Assembly (NCBI GenBank): GCA_964440805.1
Contig: CAYTTR010000043.1
Location: 1-19,009, forward strand
Length of the DNA stretch: 19,009 nucleotides
Reading direction: 5' to 3'
Source: CAYTTR01 sp964440805
Lineage (GTDB): Bacteria; Acidobacteriota; Aminicenantia; Aminicenantales; Aminicenantaceae
Shown here in pieces: positions 13,553-19,009 of this stretch (the stretch's first letter is position 1; each line of letters opens with the position of its first letter). Below the pieces are notes generated by a model. It was not told where the DNA came from and did no database searches. It was given only the letters and a program-made list of their open reading frames with translations. Made by a program: the position numbers and the translations under genes.

Positions 13553-13657
13553 GGGGTCGCCCATTAGAAGGCGGACCATGTCAAATATTTGCCTATCAAT
13601 AAGATATCTAATTTTCCGCCTCTATTTTAGGCTTTAAACGCGATTTTCGACCCCCCG
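13553..13657 (+). repeat. Repeat B, full-length copy with internal insertion
   Basis: GGGGTCGCCCATTAGAAGGC then GGACCATGTCAAATATTTGC, TATCAATAAGATATCTAATT, CCGCCTCTATTTTAGGC, TTTAAACGCGATTTTCGACC CCCC. The ends GGGGTCG and CGACCCC are a perfect 7-bp inverted repeat. Compared with the copy at 7947 it has about 14 extra bases after GGGGTCGC. Confidence 0.75.
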
Positions 13658-13893
13658 GTTAATCACAATAATGAGTACTTGGTGGTATGGAGGTTGTAGA
13701 TTTTTAGTTTAATAATTACTCATAGTAGCTGCTTAAATTTCAGTGGATAACTTGTTGGAATAGAGATTTTTCAAGAGAAAAAATAGGTAAGTGCGTGAGC
13801 TGTCCCCCTTTTTCCCCTTTTTCCTAGGCCCTTTTTTACCCATTTTTATAGAGACAATTTCCCGCCCACCAAATCGTTTTTAATTTAAAAGCG
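13658..13893. other. Intergenic stretch between repeat B and the channel-like gene
   Basis: No gene seen. TGAGCTGTCCCCCTTTTTCC near 13797-13817 resembles repeat ends (reverse: GGGGGACAGCTCA) but occurs once here. No clear terminator for the minus-strand operon is visible. Confidence 0.4.
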
Positions 13894-14778
13894 CTATTGA
13901 CCGAGGTATTTTTTGAGGGCTTCTATGTTTTCCGGCTCAAGGACTTCTTCAACCATTGGAAGTTCTTCAACCAAAATATCCAATATGTTGCCTTCCCCCT
14001 CCCAGGCCTCTTCGATCAGCCAATCCGGCAGTTCTTCTCTCAACTGCCCGACGGTCTTCAAACAAATGAATATTTGATCAAGATACCCTTCTGCTCCGTA
14101 AACCTGACGCGGCATTACTTCAAAAGGAGTAACAAAATAAGCTAAGGCGGTCAGGATTTTGGTCCTGGCTTCCCCATGAACCCGGCCGTCTTCCAGAAGA
14201 TTTGTAAGCAGACGGAACAGCTCCGGGGCAAGCAAAATTTGGTCGGCAAATTTTCCTCTGTACCGTCCAACTTCCTCCCTGATTTTGTTTTCATAATCTG
14301 AGCCTTCTCCGCCCATAAAACTTTTGGCCAAGGAACCAAGCCGGTAAATCCGTAAAAGCCGCAGAGCACGCAAAAAACGCAAAATTCTTAACACCCTGAT
14401 TGCCCTGAAAACAGGAATCACAGCCAGCACGTCCAGCCAATATTCCCTCCAAAAACGCTTGGTTGATGGAGCCGCATACCACCGCAGAGAAAGCTCCACT
14501 ATAAAGAAAACAATAAATCCGTCACCTATTAACTCTATCTTCCTTCTTAATTCGCTGTATTCAGGTAATTGGAGCTCTATTAAAAAAAGTATAACTGAAA
14601 TCATAACCGCAGCCATTACCGCTGCATTTGTAACCGGGTGGCGCATAAGCCGCCCTACTCTTGCTTTTATTTTTCCCATGCGGCTGCTGCGTGACTTCGT
14701 TGGAATATTTTTCGGACTATCCTTATTTTTATCTTCGGAAAGTCCGCTCAAGGGTCGACTCCGATTGTTGTTTCCCAA
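13894..14778 (-). CDS. Voltage-sensor-like membrane protein fused to a DUF1232 domain
   Basis: 294 residues from a TTG with GGAGG ten bases upstream. A basic N-terminal tail precedes three hydrophobic segments (about 51-70, 84-102, 112-124) and an S4-like helix. That helix has an arginine at every third position from 125 to 146 (125, 128, 131, 134, 137, 140, 143, 146), as in voltage sensors of ion channels. No pore follows: there is no S5, selectivity loop or S6. Instead residues about 181-243 match DUF1232 (YkvA-like): LLAPELFRLLTNLLEDGR, LTALAYFVTPFEVMP, then GYLDQIFICLKTV. The tail is acidic. The gene starts inside the helicase gene, 31 bp before its end, so they are co-transcribed. Possibly a proton/voltage-responsive membrane scaffold; function unknown. 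Confidence 0.72.
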   Translation of the reverse strand: MGNNNRSRPLSGLSEDKNKDSPKNIPTKSRSSRMGKIKARVGRLMRHPVTNAAVMAAVMISVILFLIELQLPEYSELRRKIELIGDGFIVFFIVELSLRWYAAPSTKRFWREYWLDVLAVIPVFRAIRVLRILRFLRALRLLRIYRLGSLAKSFMGGEGSDYENKIREEVGRYRGKFADQILLAPELFRLLTNLLEDGRVHGEARTKILTALAYFVTPFEVMPRQVYGAEGYLDQIFICLKTVGQLREELPDWLIEEAWEGEGNILDILVEELPMVEEVLEPENIEALKKYLGQ

Positions 14779-17675
14779 TCTTTTTCATCCTCCGTTATTG
14801 AATGATTAATATGCTTCTTAATGATTGACTCCGGACAAATCTTTTTGAAATCGCAGTATAAACAATGTTTTCCGGGGCGCGGTTCGAAATTTCTGCTCAT
14901 TATCCCTGAAACCGCCTCCCCCAGGCGTCTCTCAGCCGCTCCGGAAATTTCCCTGTTCCAAGGAAAAGGAACCAATTCCTGTCCCGGATTTGCAGCCATC
15001 AGGTGAACGAAAAGTTGTTTAATCTGAACATTGCGGGATATTTCGACAGCCAGACCATAAGTTTCAAGCTGAAACTGGGGGTATATAACTTCAAGTCCCT
15101 TTCTTGTTCGGACCTTAAAATCAATGATTTCTAATTCAGACTCTGCCTTACAAGCCAAATCAAGTCTTCCGTGAATCATGACAGTGTCTCCGACGGGAAG
15201 TTCCAAACTTTCTTCGATCCAGACAATTCTATTAAAACGCTCGCTGTAACCGGCAACATATTGATTTAGGTAACTAAGCCCTAGTTCGCGCTGTTTTTGC
15301 TCCATTTCTTTATCCATATACCGGTCGGGCTTCCAGACGGACGAAAATATTTTCTCCACTATCTCCGGATTTATCTCTCGATTTTCTTTGGCCAATTGGT
15401 GGATAAGTTCAAGGCATTTATGAAGGGCCGAGCCGAATCGAAAATATGAACCGCCGGGCACCGCAAAATCACATTCATAAAGGATTTTATATTGAAGAGG
15501 ACAAAGAAGATAGCAGTGAACAGCCGAATATGAAAGGCGCTTTCGTACTGGAGGTAATTTCTTTTTAAGTTTACGCATCCCGACACACATATAATTTTTT
15601 TCGCTTGCTGTAATGTCCGCTTTACAAAACAATCCCTCGCCAATCTCCTTAATAAAACTTGATTTTCCCTGACCTCTTGTGTTTACCTTTTCCGGAGCTC
15701 CTATTATGAGCAATTCTTCAGCCCGGGTCATGGCGACATAAAAAAGGCGTCTCTGATCACGAAGGTGTTCTTCATAGGTTTCCTCTTCCTTGCTCAGGCG
15801 AAGCCCGGCAGGTATTGGATATTTAGGGTGCCGGAATCTGCCGGGGAATCTGCCCTCCATGGCTGAGCCTATTATAACCACTGGAAATTCGAGTCCCTTG
15901 GACTGGTGAACAGTCATTACTTTTACGGCTTCACCTGGGGGCTCGGGCTTGAGTTCATCCAGGCTCCGGCTCGGCAAAGATCGCAGAAATTCATGAAGTC
16001 GATAAGTATTTTGGCTGCGAACATGATAACGAAAATCATCAAGAATGCGGGAAAACTGAGCCAGATTTAATAAAGCTGCTTCACATTCTCCATCCGAACC
16101 CTTACAACAGCGGGCAAAATATCCTGTACACCGGAGCAGCTCATAAAAAAGTAACATTAAATCACGTAAAGCGCCTTTTCCAGTGCGGGACCTAATCCCG
16201 GCCAGCTCAGTGAGCACTCTTTGTTCTCCCGAATCAGTAATTCCCAGTTCTTCCAGTATTTTTTTATCAGTCCAGGCAGTCGGGTCTTCTTTCCATTTGG
16301 TGATTGCCCGGACAGTATTTGGTGAAAGCTCAAGAAGTTTTCCCCTGAAAACACCCGGATCCCAGTTCTTCTTCCAGCCGCAAAATCTAATCAACTCTTG
16401 CAGATTGTATATATCTTCCCTGTCGAAAAAGCTGCCGTCAGAAACAACCGTATAAGGAATATTGTGGCGATTCAAGGCCTCCAAGTATTCTCCGGCATGA
16501 TATTTGACACTCCGGAATAGAATGGCAATGTGAGAATAGTTGGAAATTATGCCGTCTTTTCTCAATCTGGCAATAAGTTTAATCACAGTCTCGGCTTCTT
16601 CCCTGCAGTTTGGGGCAGGAACAAGAATCGGAGGAAATTTCTCTTTATTATGAGCTTTAAGTGATTTCTCTCTTCTTCCGGGAGCATTGTGTTTAATTAA
16701 AGCAGAAGAGGTTCTGACAATCTCCGGAGTCGACCGGAAATTTATGTCCAAATAAATCTTTTGAGAGCCGGGGAAATCTTCTTCAAACCGGAGAAAGCTT
16801 TTCACTGTCGCTCCTCTAAATTTATAGATGCTCTGGTCATCATCGCCGACAGCAGTGATGTTATATTTTGGCCGGCTTAATTCCTTGAAAATTTCTACCT
16901 GAATCCTGTTTGTATCCTGATATTCATCCACCAGGAGGTATTGATATTGGGAAGCAAGCTCTTCTCTTATTTCAGGGTTTGAGCGAAGCATTTCATAGAG
17001 ACAGCGCTGAAGCCCGGCAAAATCAAGAACAGCCTCCCGGCATAGAATTTCCAGATATTTTGAATAAGCCTCGGCTACACCTTCATACTCTTCGACAGCC
17101 TCAGGGGATGGCTTTTTTAAGTTCAGCAAACTGCCGCCTTCTTTTTTTATGGTCTTAAGAAGCTCCTCCGGTGACACAAACTCTTCGGTGCATAAGTTAA
17201 AGAAACTGATGACATCGAAAATAAAATCTCCAAGCCTCCCTTTCGGGAAGCGGTTCAGACCGAGGTCTTTTAATCGGGCATATACGAAGAGAAACTGCTC
17301 TCGTTCATCAAGGATGCGGAAGCCGGCTCCGTAAGGATGGGCATAGGAAAATCTTTCTAATACGCTGTGACAAAAAGAATGAATGGTGGAGATATGAATG
17401 CGATAGGCCTCGGTTCTTAGAAAATACCATAACCTGTCGCAGAGTTCTTCAGCAGCTTTATTGGTGAAGGTCACAATAAGCAGTCTTTCAGGGGCAACAT
17501 TTTGGTGCGAAACCAGGTAAGCAGCTCTTCTTACTATAGTGTCGGTCTTGCCCGCTCCCGGGCCTGAAATTATAAGAAGAGGGCCTTTTTCGTGAAATAT
17601 GGCCCTGCGCTGGCTTTCTGTAAGTCCCGCCGGGATTATCGGCACGCTGTTTAAATTAGCCGGCTTTTCTGCCAA
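14748..17675 (-). CDS. UvrD/RecB-type SF1 helicase with C-terminal PD-(D/E)XK nuclease and Fe-S cysteines
   Basis: 975 residues with a full superfamily 1A helicase set: Q motif LTESQRRAI, Walker A GPGAGKT (38-44), TFTNKAAEEL, STIHSFCHSVL, Walker B LLVDEYQDTN (247-256), VGDDDQSIYKFRGA (276-289), NFRSTPEIV, VMTVHQSKGLEFPVVII and LFYVAMTRAEELLI. The last ~270 residues form a RecB-family nuclease: FGSALHKCLELIH, IHGRLDLACKAESELEIIDF with K next, and QFQLETYGLAV. Cysteines in LLCPLQYK and CLYCDFKKICP fit the four-cysteine iron-sulphur clamp of AddB/Cas4-like nucleases. It probably unwinds and trims DNA ends in repair or defence. The start is TTG with AGAGGA eight bases before. It overlaps the downstream voltage-sensor-like gene by 31 bp. 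Confidence 0.92.
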   Translation of the reverse strand: MAEKPANLNSVPIIPAGLTESQRRAIFHEKGPLLIISGPGAGKTDTIVRRAAYLVSHQNVAPERLLIVTFTNKAAEELCDRLWYFLRTEAYRIHISTIHSFCHSVLERFSYAHPYGAGFRILDEREQFLFVYARLKDLGLNRFPKGRLGDFIFDVISFFNLCTEEFVSPEELLKTIKKEGGSLLNLKKPSPEAVEEYEGVAEAYSKYLEILCREAVLDFAGLQRCLYEMLRSNPEIREELASQYQYLLVDEYQDTNRIQVEIFKELSRPKYNITAVGDDDQSIYKFRGATVKSFLRFEEDFPGSQKIYLDINFRSTPEIVRTSSALIKHNAPGRREKSLKAHNKEKFPPILVPAPNCREEAETVIKLIARLRKDGIISNYSHIAILFRSVKYHAGEYLEALNRHNIPYTVVSDGSFFDREDIYNLQELIRFCGWKKNWDPGVFRGKLLELSPNTVRAITKWKEDPTAWTDKKILEELGITDSGEQRVLTELAGIRSRTGKGALRDLMLLFYELLRCTGYFARCCKGSDGECEAALLNLAQFSRILDDFRYHVRSQNTYRLHEFLRSLPSRSLDELKPEPPGEAVKVMTVHQSKGLEFPVVIIGSAMEGRFPGRFRHPKYPIPAGLRLSKEEETYEEHLRDQRRLFYVAMTRAEELLIIGAPEKVNTRGQGKSSFIKEIGEGLFCKADITASEKNYMCVGMRKLKKKLPPVRKRLSYSAVHCYLLCPLQYKILYECDFAVPGGSYFRFGSALHKCLELIHQLAKENREINPEIVEKIFSSVWKPDRYMDKEMEQKQRELGLSYLNQYVAGYSERFNRIVWIEESLELPVGDTVMIHGRLDLACKAESELEIIDFKVRTRKGLEVIYPQFQLETYGLAVEISRNVQIKQLFVHLMAANPGQELVPFPWNREISGAAERRLGEAVSGIMSRNFEPRPGKHCLYCDFKKICPESIIKKHINHSITEDEKDWETTIGVDP

Positions 17676-17757
17676 GATTTTATTCCTCTTATTTTTTTAT
17701 AATAATGGATGTTATGGCCCCTGTTTAATCAAGATAAAACAACCTCTTGCTTTATTC

Positions 17758-17786
17758 TTTATATATTAAGGTTATATATATTGCAA
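17758..17786 (-). promoter_or_regulatory. Candidate promoter of the helicase operon
   Basis: Read on the minus strand: TTGCAA, 17 bp, TATAAA. Transcription would start near 17751, leaving a leader of about 75 bases before the TTG at 17675. It is the only good -35/-10 pair I see here. Confidence 0.5.
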
Positions 17787-17805
17787 GTTTTTTAATAGGG
17801 TAATA

Positions 17806-17905
17806 AGGGATATTCCCCGAAGTTGCTCAAAGGGACACTCCTTCCCAAGAAGGTATTTCTTTCTTTATTTTATTTAGCCGGGATTTTTTTTGCGTCGGCT
17901 GTTGA
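17806..17905 (+). repeat. Repeat A2 copy with interrupted core
   Basis: AAGGGATATTCCCCGAAGTT, then GCTCAAAGGGACACTCCTTC, CCAAGAAGG, TTATTTTATTTAGCCGGG, GCGTCGGCTGTTG. The core has an extra dozen bases between its halves; the tail matches the copy at 3117. Confidence 0.65.
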
Positions 17906-17918
17906 AAGCCTTATTGTA

Positions 17919-18167
17919 TTAATCTTTTCCCCAAAGTTCGTTTGATATTTCTTCTTTTGTTTTTCCAAGATGCTCAGCGATATCCTTAAGAATGCTGTTT
18001 AATGTTCCAATCTTAAGGCTTTTATGTTTTGGGATGGTGATGTGATGTGCTTCTTTAGATATTCTTGTTAAACGCAAATGACTTCCTGTTTGCCTAGTTA
18101 TTTTATAGTCAAATTTATTTAATAATTTAGCCAGTTCACTACCCTTGATATCCCTGGGAAGTTTCAT
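17919..18167 (-). CDS. hicA: HicA-type mRNA interferase toxin
   Basis: An 82-residue basic protein of the HicA/YcfA family. KGSELAKLLNKFDYKITRQT is the first helix and turn. GSHLRL (28-33) carries the catalytic histidine. HHITIPKHKSLKIGTLNSIL with KDIAEHLG is the closing strand and helix of the dsRBD-like fold. HicA cleaves mRNA and is held inactive by HicB. The gene overlaps hicB by 4 bp (ATGA) and follows it, the less common antitoxin-first order. Length and motifs are normal, so it is probably active. Confidence 0.9.
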   Translation of the reverse strand: MKLPRDIKGSELAKLLNKFDYKITRQTGSHLRLTRISKEAHHITIPKHKSLKIGTLNSILKDIAEHLGKTKEEISNELWGKD

Positions 18168-18373
18168 AATGAAAGAACTTCTTCTTTGACTTGATGTAGC
18201 CGAATTATCTGAGGCATTTCAGTATCTTCAAAATGACAACGGATGGCGTCTTTCACTGCCTCTTTAAGTTCCTCTATGGTTTCTGCCTGAGTGAAGATTG
18301 AATGCCCCAAAGCTTTAGCTTCATAACCACCTTCAAGTGACTCAGTAACTAAAAATATTATTTCAATGCTCAT
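18164..18373 (-). CDS. hicB: HicB-type antitoxin without a DNA-binding tail
   Basis: 69 residues from the ATG at 18373, chosen because AGGAG lies eight bases upstream; an in-frame ATG at 18397 has only weak support. IEIIFLVTESLEGGYEAKAL then GHSIFTQAETIEELKEAVKD is the partial RNase H-like fold of HicB (substrate-like strand, G-x-x-x-x-A-x-T/G turn and helix). The protein ends without the ribbon-helix-helix or HTH domain that longer HicBs use to repress their own promoter. A short tail ends in LHQVKEEVLSL. It should bind and block HicA; autoregulation would need another factor. Confidence 0.85.
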   Translation of the reverse strand: MSIEIIFLVTESLEGGYEAKALGHSIFTQAETIEELKEAVKDAIRCHFEDTEMPQIIRLHQVKEEVLSL

Positions 18374-18413
18374 TTGGACGCTCCTGTTCTTTTTCATTCT
18401 TTTCTGGTGCTTA

Positions 18414-18431
18414 ATAATATTAAAATATTAT
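18414..18431 (-). promoter_or_regulatory. Inverted repeat upstream of hicB, possible operator
   Basis: ATAATATT-AA-AATATTAT is a perfect 8-bp dyad about 40 bases before the hicB ATG. It overlaps the likely -10 region. It may be an operator or simply AT-rich promoter sequence. Confidence 0.35.
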
Positions 18432-18446
18432 AGAAGATATTTGCAA

Positions 18447-18485
18447 GAGGGGGGCGTTTCCCCAAAGGGACTTCTCTTTCCTTGA
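18447..18485 (+). repeat. Repeat A, short copy
   Basis: GAGGGGGGCGTTTCCCCAAA then GGGACTTCTCTTTCCTTGAA, a diverged core. Confidence 0.6.
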
Positions 18486-18536
18486 AACTCTCTTTTTTTG
18501 TGCCTTGGATGATTTTGCGGGTTTTGGCTTGTTTTT

Positions 18537-18562
18537 GGGGTCGCACCAGGGCAAATAAAGAT
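18537..18562 (+). repeat. Repeat B, 5' end only
   Basis: GGGGTCGCACCAGGGCAAAT follows a G/T-rich leader as in the full copies; the rest of B is missing. Confidence 0.6.
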
Positions 18563-18741
18563 AAGAATTTGGTTTTTTTGTTGCTGCTGATTTGCTCTCC
18601 ATTTCATCAAATTCCCATCCTCTAAGCGACTTCATCGCTCATCATACCTATAAAATAACAGACAGGTCAACAAGAAACCCACAGAAAAGAGAGAATATCA
18701 GAAAATCAGTCTTAGTGAGGATTAAAAAGCAATTTGTCAAT

Positions 18742-18762
18742 TTTTGGGGTCGGACCACGATC
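18742..18762 (+). repeat. Repeat B, minimal end
   Basis: TTTTTGGGGTCGGACCACG: only the GGGGTCG-ACC end. It lies about 40 bases from the broken beta-propeller gene. 18563-18741 shows no gene. Confidence 0.45.
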
Positions 18763-18800
18763 ACTCTGTCCAATTTTTCAAACCCAATTTTTCAAAACAA

Positions 18801-18920
18801 AGCCCAGGTGGGGCGATCATCTTGAGCCGGATGATCGGTCAGCCTTTTTTGTTCTGTCCCGTCTGCATTCATTACATAAATCTCGAAGTTCCCGTCTCTG
18901 TTTGAGTGAAAAGCGATTCT
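18801..18920 (-). pseudogene. TolB/PD40-type beta-propeller gene remnant
   Basis: On the minus strand one frame reads RIAFHSNRDGNFEIYVMNAD, then GTEQKRLTDHPAQDDRPTW. This is one complete blade of the TolB/WD40-like PD40 repeat (S-N-R-D-G-x-x-E-I-Y, M-x-A-D-G-T-x-x-x-R-L-T, D-x-x-P-x-W). It is closed by a stop just upstream (about 18930) and by another four codons after the final Trp. A single blade cannot fold as a propeller, so this is a fragment. It lies between repeat B and the Fic-like gene. Confidence 0.75.
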
Positions 18921-18939
18921 AATGACCAGGAGTTAGAGA

Positions 18940-19009
18940 TCATTCTTTTGCCAGAATATCAAGAATTTCCTTGGCACAATAGATTCGATTGCGTTTGCGC
19001 CCTGATACT
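18940..19009 (-). CDS. C-terminal end of a Fic-family-like protein (continues beyond window)
   Basis: The minus-strand frame entering from the right edge reads VSGRKRNRIYCAKEILDILA and ends at a stop 18940-18942. S/T-G-R-x-R-N-R-x-Y/F...E-I-L-x-I-L is the winged-helix end common to many Fic (AMPylating) proteins. Only 22 codons are visible, so the catalytic HPFxxGNGR motif cannot be checked. Confidence 0.55.
   Translation of the reverse strand, partial: VSGRKRNRIYCAKEILDILAKE

Noticed and set aside
13797..13840. Terminator in the C/T-rich stretch CCCCCTTTTTCCCC
   Set aside because: No hairpin precedes the T runs on either strand.
14151..14482. Extra open frames inside the voltage-sensor and helicase genes
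   Set aside because: They are antisense or shifted shadows of genes with clear domain motifs.
18420..18635. Minus-strand frames over repeats A and B
   Set aside because: Explained by the repeat sequences; two overlapping frames are equally open.
551..18762. CRISPR array made of the dispersed repeats
   Set aside because: Copies are irregularly spaced over kilobases, vary in length and have no spacers; no Cas gene is present.

Overview
The window is AT-rich bacterial DNA with short genes, many TTG/GTG starts, and several intergenic stretches packed with dispersed repeats. A T2SS-type pseudopilin fragment at the left edge points to a diderm-like bacterium. The toxin-antitoxin modules, Fic and DUF488 proteins and truncated genes are typical of an accessory region. 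I cannot place the organism more precisely from sequence alone. No tRNA, rRNA, CRISPR array or transposase gene is visible.

Layout. 1-540: C-terminal part of a type II secretion G-like pseudopilin and its terminator. 541-1770: long repeat A1, a membrane-anchored zinc-ribbon protein and a small membrane protein. 1770-2943 (minus): ClpP/SDH-like serine protease lacking its N-terminus beside a type B repeat, plus a small downstream gene. 3317-4221: MntA/HepT module. 4190-5433 (minus): DUF488 fusion protein and a 3'-truncated partner. 5784-6030: truncated duplicate of the zinc-ribbon/membrane gene pair. 6072-6555 (minus): remnant of a ribbon-helix-helix antitoxin overlapping an unknown partner. 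6732-7601 (minus): TPR protein. 7788-8488: repeats. 8552-11224: PD-(D/E)XK-like nuclease facing a TIM-barrel-like protein and a Hanks-type kinase, the best candidate for an undescribed system. 11573-11905: exported cysteine-rich protein. 12136-12625: repeats. 12647-13350: second MNT/HEPN pair. 13894-17675 (minus): SF1 helicase-nuclease overlapping a voltage-sensor/DUF1232 fusion. 17919-18373: HicAB. 18800-19009: TolB-type beta-propeller remnant and the C-terminus of a Fic-like protein.

How it fits together. Two repeat families recur through the window: A (core GGGGACGTTCCCCAAAGGGACACC, ten copies) and B (about 90-105 bp with imperfect terminal inverted repeats, six recognisable copies plus one diverged). 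Every copy I found lies in the same orientation. Several gene breaks coincide with repeat edges, at about 2943, 6556 and 18800. The region therefore looks like an accumulation zone in which repeats, truncations and selfish or defensive modules built up between a few intact operons. The kinase/barrel/nuclease island sits between two direct copies of the long A1 repeat.
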